Source of the DNA: Branchinecta lynchi
Lineage: Eukaryota > Arthropoda > Branchiopoda > Anostraca > Branchinectidae
Reading direction: 5' to 3'
Length of the DNA stretch: 64,000 nucleotides
NCBI GenBank assembly: GCA_023053575.1
Contig: JAKZAP010000010.1
Location: forward strand, 21,760,628-21,824,627
The translations under genes and the position numbers were made by a program. Positions 22,860-32,264 of the stretch are shown one piece after another. Numbering within the stretch: position 1 is the first letter of the stretch; each line of letters starts with the position of its first letter. Under the pieces are notes generated by a model that was not told the DNA's origin, searched no databases, and worked only from the letters and a program-made list of their open reading frames with translations.

Positions 22860-23110
22860 CGCAACTATTATTTTACTGCTAAATTTGAATTTCCCTCCAG
22901 AAATGACCCATAAAATTGATAATCCCCTCCGCAGTTGTTTCTCGAATTCGAGCCAAAAAGTGAGCCACACAAATCTTGTTGGTCACAGCACTTATGGGCC
23001 TCACAAAAGACATTAGGAATGCTCTTTTCGAGCCACAATCGACCAACAAACTGTTTGTGGGGGTACAGAAGAATGCTTTTGGGCTCAGACATATTTCTGT
23101 CATGGCAGAT
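22860..23110. repeat. GAGCCACA dispersed repeat, copy 1
   Basis: AAATTTGAATTTC, GTTGTTTCTCGA and GAGCCACACAAATCTTGTTG then CTCTTTTCGAGCCACAA recur in the same order at 47975-48215. Several GAGCCACA phrases lie within each copy. Overlapping ORFs on both strands are not supported. Confidence 0.6.
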
Positions 23111-24267
23111 ATTCTTATTCACAATTCTGATTTCTTTTTAAGCATACTCTTATCAGTGTTGCCAGATGTGTGACAAAAGATCGCGAGAAGAGAAGCAAAA
23201 ATCCCTCCTCCCTGCATTTTCGCTGTTTACCTTTTAGGGATCTTACTGAACGACCTCTCCCCCCCCCCCCACCCCACCCCCACAATATTTTCGGAAGACC
23301 TGTTACAAAAAATTTGGCGCGAATTGCCCAGATTTTTTTTAACATTTGTTTATTTTGTTTTGAAAAAGTCGATTAAAAATGAACTAGCCAGTCGCTTAAG
23401 ACTTTGACTAAAGACCCCCATCTATTTTGGCTAGAAACGCCTCTGGTTCTGTTATGAGCAAGACAAGAGAAAAGTTAATCAGGTCTTTTCTTTGTGTTTT
23501 CCACATTTCCAAAGTGCAAACTGCTTTCCAGCTAATTGTGCTCTATTAATTGACAAAGTCAAATGTCGTAGCACTCAGGTTGCGGTTACTCGCTAGCTTA
23601 GAAGATATGAAGTAGTAGAGATGGACATCACATTCCAAACCCGCATTTCAATTCCACGTTGTTCTCGAATGAATTTCTTTAACATTCGATAGAGATTTAG
23701 TACCCCCGCAACCGTCAAGCTCTGAATATAAAATGACGAAGTGGTTTTTACAAATCCATATCTGGTTTTCACACTTAAATATGTGGATAGCAAAAAGCGC
23801 CCAATATGTACGGATATTTAGGGAATTGCGCCAAAATGGTGCAATGCGCACACCTGAAAAAATTTAGAGCGCAGCTGCCTCGAAAAAGCCCCCAAATGGT
23901 GCAAATGTGCACCATCTGGCAACAGTGACTCTTATGATAGGCGCCGGCGACGGAAGAGGCCGTTTTTTCTTATAAGCCATTTTTTAGAGCTCAGTCGAAC
24001 CAACCGGCGAGACAAAAAAAACGGTCAATAGTGGCAAATAGATAGGTTAACCAACCTATGGAGAAAAAAAATGCAGCTAATGTAAAAACATTAAAACTAA
24101 CTATAATTCAGAGGGAAAAGTATTGGAAATACAGAAAAAGAGTAGATCTTTCTTTCCAGACATTTCTATCATTTTTTGGGACAACTGTGTCCCAAAACAC
24201 AGCAGGGACATTCAAAGTTTGAAAATGTTGTTTGAAAAACAAGATGGAAATACCCTGGGAATACCAA
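23111..24267. other. Unassigned stretch with an incomplete G-run element
   Basis: A C-run near 23261-23283 and the right end GGCTAGAAACGCCTCTG at about 23439 resemble the CAGAGGCGT hAT-like family, but a left end with matching flank was not found. The sequences CCAAATGGTGCAAATGTGC and CCAAAATGGTGCAATGCGC (23830-23915) form an imperfect repeat. No gene recognised. Confidence 0.4.
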
Positions 24268-24429
24268 AGGTGTATTCTCCACGTTCCCTGAAGACTCGAG
24301 TTGAGGAGTCCCCACGTTTTTGTTTGTCACTGGGACTCGCTCCCCGTATTCTTGTGAGTCCCCACGGACGGGGAATGCTCCGATTATCATCACCATCATC
24401 AAAAAGGACTCCTTTATTCAAACAATGAA

Positions 24430-24585
24430 TAAAGGTGATGATATTTCGGCAATGATATTTCGGCCCTTCTTGGCAAGGGCCGACATATCGCTGATGAAGA
24501 ATCGTAGCTGAAGTAACCGTTGTAAAGATTGTTTGAATAAATGTTTCAAAGTCAGCTTGGGCTCAAAGAATATTTATCTAAAAAG
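24430..24585 (+). mobile_element. Penelope-like tail inserted in the AGGCG element
   Basis: TTTCGGCCCTTCTTGGCAAG, CGCTGATGAAGAATCGTAGC, AACCGTTGTAAAG and TTTCAAAGTCAGCTTGGGCT then AAGAATATTTA form the usual tail. It separates AAAAAGGACTCC on the left from its repeat AAAAAGGACTCCC on the right, a direct duplication of the host element of at least a dozen bases. Confidence 0.7.
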
Positions 24586-24807
24586 GACTCCCTTTCAGAT
24601 TCGGAGGGGAATCAATTTGTGCTGGTGTTGGAGCAATGTAAAATTAATGTAAAAAGAATCAGAACAGAGAAAACCTCAAATAAAGTGGAGCCAGACTAAT
24701 TTCGTCAACTGCATATTTTTTTTCAGAACAAAATCCATTTTAGAAGCATTCACAGTGTTCTCGTTGTTTTCCTAGGCGGACTCCGCGTGGAATGACTCCC
24801 TCTATTC

Positions 24808-26158
24808 CAGTCATACACAAATCCTCAACTTTTGGGCATGGTGCCCCAACGTCTGGGCATGCCCCAACATATGGGCATGGTGCCCATACATTGGGGCACC
24901 ATGCCCTGGAGCATGGGCATGGTACCCCTGTGAAATTTGGTTTAACTGAGACTGGTTACATACCTAAATAGGGTCTTCTTCCTATCCCAGATCAAAAGAT
25001 ACCTGATTTTACTTTCTATGCTACAACTACAGCCCTTCGTAGCTGGATATCTTTAGAAGATATACTAGCTGCTGGATATTGGCATCCTAGCTCATCCTTA
25101 AAGCATTATATCTGTGAGCAACCCGGATTAGTCGACACTGAGGCAGTAATTGCCCAAAAGCTGTGTCGATAATGGTTAACATAGTGTTTATTTGTATACT
25201 GCTGCGACAGTTGTGTATTATGTATAAGAAGTCGAATAGTGAGATTAGAACCAACACTCCCACCACCTCCTCCGGATGTAATTCAGCAATATAGATGGAG
25301 TATAAATACTCCAGACCGAAGAAGGTAACATATCGTACTAGAATGAAGACTTACCAAAGGTTGAAGTCACATTCTGGTACGATACTTACATTCTTCGGTC
25401 ATAACTACCCTCTCTCCTCCACCATGTGTTGGTTTGGAAAATAAGGGGAAATGTCTGCCGGATCTGCACTGGTTGCGTCAAGATAAAGGGCAAAGTAATT
25501 TAAAAAATGCACGCTAGATAGTGTGTGGAATCTGGCCTTAGTACCTACCGGAGCAGGAACAGCAATATAGATGAAGTATAAATACTCCAGACCGAAGAAG
25601 GTAAGTATCGTACCAGAATGTGACTTCAACCTTTGGTAAGTCTTCATTTTCCAGTTTACATGATGTTAGAGCACTTCCAAGATACATAGAGTTTTTTCGA
25701 GGCCACTTCTCTTCTAGTGGGTTTGTCCTATCCTTTTTCAGAAAATTCCTGCTAGGTAGCATGGATGAGGCAAGCTTTTCAATATGTTCACTGGAGCAAA
25801 TTTTTGCTTTAGATTGTTTGCCTTTTATTGTATTTATTTGAGTGATTTTTTTTTGCTATTTCTTACTCTGATTTCTGACTTTTTGACAACATGGAAAAAG
25901 ACTGAGTAACCTAGTGGCAACTACATGGAAAAGGATACAGTAAACCCACTGGAGAAGAAGTGGCCTCCACAAAACTCTCTGTATCTTGGAAGTGCTCTAA
26001 CATTTTGAAATTGGAAAATGAGGTTGGACAGAAAGTGAAATCAGATATCTTTTGATCAAGGACAGGAAGAAGATCCTATTTAGGTATGTAGCCAGTGTCA
26101 GTTTAACCAAATTTCACAGGGGTACCATGCCCAAAAACTGAGGATTTGTGTATGACTG
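24808..26158. mobile_element. Foldback hAT-like element with perfect 8-bp target duplication
   Basis: A 1351-bp element with identical inverted ends CAGTCATACACAAATCCTCA, flanked by CTCTATTC on both sides (24800-24807, 26159-26166). CAG ends and an 8-bp duplication fit the hAT superfamily. The inverted arms extend about 200 bp, including GGGCATGGTGCCCC-type palindromes and AAATTTGGTTTAACTGA. Inside lie further inverted pairs: about 25285-25420 against 25558-25660, and 25662-25760 against 25900-26010. No ORF resembles a transposase, so it is non-autonomous. Inserted in the AGGCG element, so younger than it. Confidence 0.9.
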
Positions 26159-26229
26159 CTCTATTCTCGCTGTTCCCTTCGATTCCCAGAGGAGTCCTCG
26201 GGTAACAGCAAGAACACACCTCAAGTGAT

Positions 26230-26602
26230 CAGAGGCGTTACTAGCCAAAATGTTTGGTTGGGGGACGAGGCATTTAATTCTACAGACTGTTTCTGCAGAA
26301 AAAAAACTGTTTTCACAACAAAAAATCAGTTTTGAAAAAAATCGACTGATTTTCAGAAAAAACGACTATTTTCAGGAAAAATCTTCTAATTTTTAAGAAA
26401 AAACAATTGTTTTCATGATAAAAAAAAAAACCTGTCAAGAAGGGCCAAAATATCGCTGAAGGAGAAGCCGAAGCTGACGTATCTGTTGTAAACAGTGTTT
26501 GAATAAATGTTTCAAAGTCAGCTTGGGCTCAAAAAATATTTATTTTTTACAGACTGGACAACAGCATTGGGGGGTCATCCTGCCCCAGTTGTGACTCCCC
26601 TG
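26230..26602. mobile_element. CAGAGGCGT G-run MITE (hAT-like) with nested tail
   Basis: Ends CAGAGGCGTTACTAGCC and GTGACTCCCCTG, flanked by CAAGTGAT on both sides (26222-26229, 26603-26610), a perfect 8-bp duplication. The interior is a series of imperfect AAAACGACTGTTTTCA/AAAATCGACTGATTTTCAG units. A Penelope-like tail sits inside at 26433-26545. Its target duplication overlaps the CAA of the adjacent AGGCG element, so it landed immediately beside it. Confidence 0.88.
26433..26545 (+). mobile_element. Penelope-like tail nested in hAT-like MITE
   Basis: GTCAAGAAGGGCCAAAATAT, CGAAGCTGACGTATCTGTTG and TTTCAAAGTCAGCTTGGGCT then AAAAAATATTTA. It interrupts the MITE, so it arrived later. Confidence 0.7.
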
Positions 26603-26619
26603 CAAGTGATCCTATATAT

Positions 26620-27088
26620 TTTAACAAATTAACAACAAATTAATAATTATCTGGTTGATACTGTTTCTGTAGGATATAAATGCCTAGGTTAGCTTTCTGG
26701 GAGATCTGACCTGATCGCCCTACCCTTTCCCCTTGGCCAGAGGCTCCAGCTTAAGCTTAAGCACAGCCTAGCCTAAGCCCTGCCTCAGCTGAAGTTGCTT
26801 TCACTGAACACCAATCTGTCATATTTATATAGCAACTTATTACCTACAGTACACTACACCCAATGAAAAGCAAAGTCTCTTACAAATTTAACATTTTTCC
26901 AAACGAATTACGTTTTTAACTGAAGAAAAAGAATAAAATCGTATCTTAGCTCGCTACCAGAGCGCTGCCTTCCGGACCTTTTCCACAACTAGCATTGTCG
27001 GAAAAGTAAACAGATAGGTAGCGCGAGCACTGAGTTTGCATATTTTCATGAGCTGGATTACAGAGTCTCCAATTTATGTCAATCTGCA
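26620..27088. other. Unassigned stretch
   Basis: Includes AGCTTAAGCTTAAGCAC and CAGCCTAGCCTAAGCCC. Nothing else recognised. Confidence 0.4.
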
Positions 27089-27247
27089 AGGCGCGTTCTC
27101 GCCGTTCCCCGAGGACTCCTCGGGGAATCGAAGGGAACGGCGAGAATAGAGAAAGTCACTCCACACGGACTCCGCCCACAGAAACAGCGAGAACACGGGC
27201 AATGCTTCCGAAATGTGGAGTCCTTGGAGAACGGCGAGAATACGCCT
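27089..27247. mobile_element. AGGCG element, internally deleted (159 bp)
   Basis: AGGCGCGTTCTCGCCGTTCC, the hairpin CCCCGAGGACTCCTCGGGG and CAGCGAGAACACGGG.AATGC are followed directly by the opposite end GAACGGCGAGAATACGCCT. Flanks GCA and ACT do not match, so the two ends may come from different copies. Confidence 0.7.
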
Positions 27248-27294
27248 ACTGTCAAAACATGCGACTGGGAATGCAGTTCCTTGAAAGCGTATTC

Positions 27295-27530
27295 TCGCCG
27301 CTCCCCGAGGACTCCTCGGGGAATCCAGGGGAACGGCGAGAACAGAGAGAGTCACTCCACGCGGACTCCGCGTACGGAAAACAGCGAAAACACATGCCTG
27401 CGAAATGGGTTTTGTTCGAAAAAAAATATGCAGTTGATGAAATTAGGATGGATCCACTTTCTTTTTGTTTTTCTTTATTCTGATTGTTTTACCTTAAAAT
27501 TACCTTAAATTGCACTTGCAAGCAATAAGG
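27295..27530. mobile_element. AGGCG element, 5' part only
   Basis: Begins AAGCGTATTCTCGCCGCTCC, with the hairpin and the phrases ACGCGGACTCCGCGTACGG and TATGCAGTTGATGAAATTAG, then a T-rich interior. The far terminus is missing. Reading frames through it on both strands reflect the GC-rich repeat. Confidence 0.65.
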
Positions 27531-27535
27531 ATGTA

Positions 27536-27817
27536 AGGCGTATTCTCGCCGTTCCCCGAGGACTCCTCGGGGAATCGAAGGGAACGACGAGAATAGAGGG
27601 AGTCTCTCCACGCGGACTCTGCGGACAGAAAACAGCGACAACACGAGGAATGCTTCCAAAAGGGATTTTGTTCCAAACAAAAAATAAGCAGCTGACGAAA
27701 TTAGTCTGTAAACACTTTATTTTGGGGTTTTGTTTATTCTGATTATTTTTAATTAATTTTATATCGCACCAACACCAGCAAAAATTGATCTCCCTCCGAA
27801 TCTGAAAGGGAGTCCTT
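27536..27817. mobile_element. AGGCG element, 5' two thirds
   Basis: Begins AGGCGTATTCTCGCCGTTCC, with CGAGAATAGAGGGAGTCTCT, GCAGCTGACGAAATTAGTCT, CACCAACACCAGCAAAAATT and GAATCTGAAAGGGAGTCCTT before it ends against the Penelope-like tail. Confidence 0.75.
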
Positions 27818-28182
27818 TATATGTTTGATGGTGCAAAACGGATACGTCAGCTGAATTTTATTGGAGCTATAATTCGGCCCTTCTTGGCAAGGGTCCTCTT
27901 CAGGCTAAAACCGCTCAAGTTGGAAAAAACAGACTTGTGGGAAACACAAAACTAAAGATTCTAGCCTAGCATATTTAACTTCGTAAATTTCTTCGTTAGT
28001 CTTGTTTGGAGGTAAAAAGGTTGCTGTGATTTATTTTGGACACGGCTGCTGTTTTTGCTGCTCGATTGGGTAGTGGTCGGGTAGAGATTTTTCTGCATTT
28101 GGATTGAATTTCGTTTTGTTGTAGAGAAGAGCCTGGGGGCTGAATTTCCTTTCATTGATGATGCCTTTCCAGGTTTCTGATA

Positions 28183-28594
28183 AGGCGTATTCTCGCCGTT
28201 CCCCGAGGACTCCACTTGAGGAGTCCCCGCGTTTTTGTTTGTCCCGCGGACTCGCTCCCCGTATTCTCGCGAGTCCCCACGGACGGGGAATGCTCCGATT
28301 ATCATCACCATCATCAGAAAGGACTCCCTTCAGACTCGAAGGGGAATCAGTTTTCGCGGGTTTTAGTGCAATGTAAAATTAATTAAAAGCAATCAGAATA
28401 AACAAAACCAATAATAAAGCGGATCCAGACTAATTTCGTCAACAGCATATTTTTTTCGAGCAAAATCCATTTTGGAAGCAGTTTCCGTGTTCTCGCTGTT
28501 TCTGTACGCGGAGTCCGCGTGGAGTGACTCCCTCTATTCTCGCCATTCCCTTCGATTCCCCGAGGAGTCCTCGGGGAACGGCGAGAATGCGCCT
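28183..28594. mobile_element. AGGCG element, intact 412-bp copy
   Basis: Ends AGGCGTATTCTCGCCGTTCC and, inverted, AGGCGCATTCTCGCCGTTCC; ATA lies on both sides (28180-28182, 28595-28597). Order: terminal hairpin, GAGTCCCCGCGTTTTTGTTT, GTCCCCACGGACGGGGAATG, ATCATCACCATCATC, AT-rich centre, GACTAATTTCGTCAACAGCA, GCGGAGTCCGCGTGGAGTGA, CCCCGAGGAGTCCTCGGGG. Removing it plus one ATA restores an open Penelope-like frame across the site, which fixes both ends. Non-coding, so mobilised by an unknown transposase. Confidence 0.92.
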
Positions 28595-28826
28595 ATAGTG
28601 AGTATTCGCCTGTGTCTCTGTTGATCCCTGAACGGTTTTTCATAATTTCAACGGCTTCTCTTATGGTTTGATGAAGTCCGGTGCATGTTGCAAGAGTCTG
28701 TGCTTTTCCAAAATTTACAACGTGGGATGGGTTTTCGAAAACGTGTTCTTCTGCCAGTGCTGATCTGAAGATGTAGTTTGGACGGTGTCCATTGGAAAGG
28801 GCGTGGTCGATATCCTGTTCATGTTC
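28595..28826 (-). pseudogene. Penelope-like GIY-YIG endonuclease C-terminal remnant
   Basis: The minus-strand frame reads HEQDIDHALSNGHRPNYIF, then SALAEEHVFENPSHVVNF, then LHQTIREAVEIMKNRSGINR and DTGEYSL. The pattern SALAEHxxxxxHxxxF...REAxEIxKxxxxxNRDxG is the typical end of GIY-YIG domains in Penelope-like proteins (helix with catalytic-region E, then the NRDxG tail). The frame is cut at 28594 by an AGGCG element; beyond it the frame resumes as SETWKGIINERKFSPQALL. It is also cut upstream at 28827, so it cannot be expressed as an enzyme. Confidence 0.75.
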
Positions 28827-28976
28827 CGTGAGTCCTTTTTGATGATGGTGATAATAATTGGAGCATTCCCCGTCCGTGGGGACTCGCGAGAATACGGGGA
28901 GTGAGTACCCGGGACAAACAAAAACGCGGGGACTCCTCAAGTGAAGTTCTCGGGGAACGGCGAGAATACGCCTGTA
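28827..28976 (-). mobile_element. AGGCG element fragment, inverted
   Basis: GTGAGTCCTTTTTGATGATG to AACGGCGAGAATACGCCT is the reverse complement of the first third of the intact copy. The inner end is truncated in the Penelope-like coding sequence. Confidence 0.75.
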
Positions 28977-29085
28977 GCATCCCGATGAATAGGCTTACAA
29001 ATGATGATGGTGCTATTTTCTGGTTGCTGCTCCCGGGGCACACCACCAGAAGCAGTAAAATTAGTTTAATTAAGTCTACGTTGCA

Positions 29086-29615
29086 CAGCACAAGCAAAAA
29101 TTGATTCCCCTCCAAATCTGGAAGGGAGTCCTTTTTGATGATGGTGATGATAGCTGGAGCATTCCCCGTTAGTGTGAAGTCGCGAGAATGCGTGGAGTGA
29201 GTCCCTGGGACAAACAAGAACGCAGGGACTCTGGTTGAGGAGTCCCCGCGTTTTTGTTTGTCCCGGGGACTCAGTCCCCGTATTCTCACGAGTCCCCACG
29301 GATGGGGAATGATCCGATTATCATCACCATCATCGAAAAGGACTCCCTTTCAGATTCGGAGGGGAATCAATTTTTGCTGGTGTTGATGCAATGTAAAATT
29401 AAACGAAAACATTCAGAATAAGCAAAACCCAAAATGAAGTGGATCCAGACTAATTTCGTCAACTGCATATTTTATTTTCTAACAAAATCCATTTTGGAAG
29501 CATTCCCCGTGTTCTCGCTGTTTCTGTACGCGGAGTCCGCGTGGAGTGACTCCCTCTATTCTCGCCGTTCCTTCGATTCCCCGAGGAGTCCTCGGGGAAC
29601 GGCGAGAATACGCCT
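29086..29615. mobile_element. AGGCG element with a head-to-head palindromic half
   Basis: The right part (29227-29615) is an ordinary copy lacking its first hairpin and ending GAACGGCGAGAATACGCCT. The left part (about 29086-29222) is the inverse of its first 150 bases: GATTCCCCTCCAAATCTGGA, TTTTTGATGATGGTGATGAT and GCATTCCCCGTTAGTG pair with the right arm. The palindrome is about 300 bp, centred near 29230. Confidence 0.8.
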
Positions 29616-29969
29616 CTAGTTTCCTGGTAATCCTGAACTAGCCTTAGCGACTTTTCAGTGCGTACTGCCAGCCCCCCATTTAGCTTTCTTGGGTAAGCGC
29701 CCAGATTAGCTGAAGTTGTGTGGTCGGGCGCTCTGCGAGCGCCCACTTTAGCTCAATTTTCGTGGAGCTTTTTTCTTTCTTCGAGGGGGGGGGGGGGGTA
29801 CCACAGACCACCGCCATCGTGACGCCCCCCCCCCTTCCCCCAAATTGCTCCACTGGAAGCAGTTTTCCCAAGAAGCTTCGAACTGGAACGTGACTACTCA
29901 GGCACAAATTGTAATCAGGTTTGTGAATTTGGGATAGATCAGAGACAGACTGAATATCGAATCGGCTTC
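29616..29969. other. Unassigned stretch with hairpin and G/C runs
   Basis: A perfect hairpin GGGCGCTC TGC GAGCGCCC lies at 29726-29744. A G-run at 29786-29798 and C-run at 29825-29834 with GTGACGCCCCCCC suggest another hAT-like G-run element whose ends I could not define. No gene. Confidence 0.45.
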
Positions 29970-32264
29970 AGGCGTATTCTCGCCGTCCCTCGAGGACTCC
30001 TCGGGGAATCGAAGGGAACGGCGAGAATTTCAGGAGTCACTCCACGCTGACTCCGCCTAGGAAAACAACCAGAACACGGGGAATGCTTCTAAAACGGATT
30101 TTGTTCGAAAAAGAAATATGCAGTTGACGATTAGTCTGGATCCGCTTTATTTTTGGTTTTGCTTATTCTGATTCTTTTTAAGGAATTTTACGTTGCACCA
30201 ACACCAGCAAAAACTGATTCCCCTCCGAATCTGAAAGGTGGCCTTTTTGATGATGGTGATGATAACAGGAGCATTCCCCATCCGTGGTCACTCGGGAGAA
30301 TACGGGGAGTGAGTCCCCGGGACAAACAACAAGAACAAGAGCTGAAAGGCCATATGGCACTTGCAAGAATAGGCAAAATGTTGGCGGGAGTTTTTGTTTG
30401 GGAGTTTTGTACTGAGTCGAATATTATTTCATTATACACCAGTAAGTAAAAAGTACTGTAAAAGGCATTCCTAGAAATCCTCTTCTTCGTTGGGCGGTTC
30501 AATGGTCTTCAATATGGTTTCAATATTTATATCAAGTACGTTTCTTCTTTGAACTGTTGCTGCGGAATTTCCCATTTCGAGGAGACGGACCTCTGCTTCG
30601 TCTAGGGTTTCGCCTGCTAGTAGCTAGAAGGTATCCTATGAAAAAAAGTACTTTTCGACCTTGCGGTGTAGATGCGCACTTTAAGGGAGCTAGAACCTCA
30701 ATTGTAAGCAAAACCCTTGAGGCAAAAATGGTAATGGGCTCATGGGATCATGAAAATGCATATTTTGCTTAAAAGTATTTTTCTTAATTTGCGGTCACGA
30801 TTGGTAGTTTAAGGAATGGTCTGATTCGGAAAGTGGTGATTTCTAAGCCAATCTTGTCGAATTTCTAATATTACAGCCAAGTTTCATCGTCCTGGCACAC
30901 CTAGAAGTACCTGTACTCGCGATCACCGGAAATCCAGACTCCCCCTTAAACTCTCCCCACAGTCGCCTGAGCCAATCCGGTTCCGTAAATGATTTATCCG
31001 GAGCATATCTTAGTTATTTCCACAAAGTTCCCCGATCTCCCCAGTCTAAGCCGGTCACGTATTACCCCCCCCCCCCCCAGTTGTTGTCGGATCCAGTCCG
31101 GACATGAAAAGGATCACCAGAGACATGTCCTCTGTTCACTTACAAAATTTCACTCAAATCCGATCACCGTTCCAAAGTTACGCACGACTCAATATTCCGG
31201 ATTCCCCCTTCCTCTACTCCCCCACGACAATCGGATCGAGTAAATTTTTATTTATAAGTCAGTTTGATAGGGTTCCTGACACGCCTCCCAAGTTTTGTCG
31301 TGAAATTCCCCAGAACAGCCATCACCGGAATTTCGCGAAACACCGCTCCACCCCCCTCCCCCAAAGTGTCCGGATCCAGTCCAAATGTGTAAACGACTTA
31401 TCTGGAGCAGATGCTTGTTATTCCCAGCAAGTTTCACTCCGATCCCTCCATTCTAACTGGTTCTCGGGATTTCCCGTCTCCCCCCCCCCCACACAACTCC
31501 TCCGTAGCTGTCGAGTCCAGCTCGGACTTCAGATGGAACATCAGAGATGTGTCATTTATTCAGGTATTAAGTTTTATTTCAATCCGATCACCCGTTCGAA
31601 AGTTACACACCACTCAATTTTCCGGACCCCCCCCCCCACTACCCCCCCCCCAGATGGTCGGATCGGGAAACTGATTATTTCCAGGTTGGTTTGGTCGGGT
31701 CCCTGATATGCCTGCCAAGTTTCATCATCCTAGCACCCCCTAATCCATAACAACCCCTTCTAAGGTTCAACAGCATATTATACCAACCTTCGACCTTCGA
31801 TTGCTCTAGCTCTCTCCGAACGAATTTAAGCAAAGAATGACTCATCCACGAACAGAACTATACTAGTGTGAAGAAAGAATGACTCATCCAGGCTCCAGCC
31901 CCCCCCCCCCCCAGTTATCGGATCCAATCCGAATATGACAGTGAACATCCTAGGCACTTGTTCTTGATACCTATCAAGTTCAATGCAAGCCCGATTATCC
32001 GTTCCAAAGTTATGAATGTTACTAATTTCCGGATTCCCCATCTTGCCAGTCCCCCATTGATGGTTGGATCGGGGAAGTGATTATTTCCAAGTTAATCCGG
32101 TTGGGTCCCTGATATGCCTGCCAAGTTTTATCGTCCTAGGTCATGTGGAAGTGCCCAAACTAGCAAAATGCGGACAGACAGACAGACATTACGATCGCTA
32201 TATGGCACTTAAAAACGCGGGGACTCCTCAAATGGAGTCCTCGGGGACCGGCGAGAAGACGCCT
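29970..32264. mobile_element. AGGCG element split by a family B element
   Basis: The left part (29970-30329) starts AGGCGTATTCTCGCCGTCCC and runs through TGATGATGGTGATGATAACA to GTCCCCGGGACAAACAA. The right part (32211-32264) resumes exactly in order with AAAAACGCGGGGACTCCTCA and ends GGCGAGAAGACGCCT. Between them lies a family B element. Flanks TTC and TTA do not match perfectly. Confidence 0.8.
30330..32210 (-). mobile_element. Family B element, inverted copy
   Basis: Read on the minus strand it begins AAGTGCCATATAGCGATCGT, then a (TCTG)n-like microsatellite, GTTTGGGCACTTCC, ACGATAAAACTTGGCAGGCA and tandem units containing GGAATCCGGAAATT and C/G-runs, and ends GCCATATGGCACTTGC read on the plus strand (30349-30364). 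The same order is found in direct orientation at 40582-41948. About 1.88 kb. The plus-strand ORFs at 30989-31706 are proline-rich translations of the C-runs, not genes. Inserted in an AGGCG element. Confidence 0.78.

Larger units (their letters stand above)
24268..26221. mobile_element. AGGCG hairpin element carrying two later insertions
   Basis: The outer ends are AGGTGTATTCTCCACGTTCC and TCGGGTAACAGC.AGAACACACCT, degenerate versions of the family end AGGCGTATTCTCGCCGTTCC. CAA lies on both sides (24265-24267, 26222-26224), a 3-bp target duplication. The interior phrases GAGGAGTCCCC.CGTTTTTG, ATCATCACCATCATC, GACTAATTTCGTCAACTGCA and GCGGACTCCGCGTGGA follow family order. It is split by a Penelope-like tail (24430-24585) and by a hAT-like element (24808-26158). 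Without these it would be about 440 bp, close to the intact 412-bp copy at 28183. Confidence 0.85.
27825..29085 (-). mobile_element. Penelope-like retroelement 3' part, interrupted
   Basis: Read on the minus strand, this holds a short open stretch from about 29080 (REQQPENSTIIICKPIHRDA), the end of a GIY-YIG-type endonuclease region (28595-28826), then a Lys/Gln-rich C-terminus and the conserved tail ending near 27825 (CCTTGCCAAGAAGGGCCGAA, CAGCTGACGTATCCGTTTTG). Two AGGCG elements interrupt it (28183-28594 and 28827-28976). The polymerase domain is absent. Penelope-like elements are the known retroelements that couple a reverse transcriptase to a C-terminal GIY-YIG endonuclease. Confidence 0.75.

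Noticed and set aside
25405..25841. ORFs inside the foldback hAT-like element as a transposase
   Set aside because: They are at most 80 codons, overlap on opposite strands and reflect the internal inverted repeats; no DDE or hATC motif is visible.
27074..29746. Many ORFs of 60-156 codons containing RRSPRTP/SSGNGE-like phrases
   Set aside because: They are readings of the GC-rich AGGCG hairpins and recur in all frames and both strands; only the GIY-YIG remnant at 28595-28826 is genuine coding ancestry.
30989..31706. 200-codon plus-strand ORF rich in proline
   Set aside because: It lies wholly in the inverted family B element and its prolines come from C-runs; the matching copy at 40582 is not open in the same frame.
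24268..32264. CRISPR-like array of palindromic repeats
   Set aside because: The repeats are irregularly spaced, occur in both orientations, have target duplications and lie in an animal genome.
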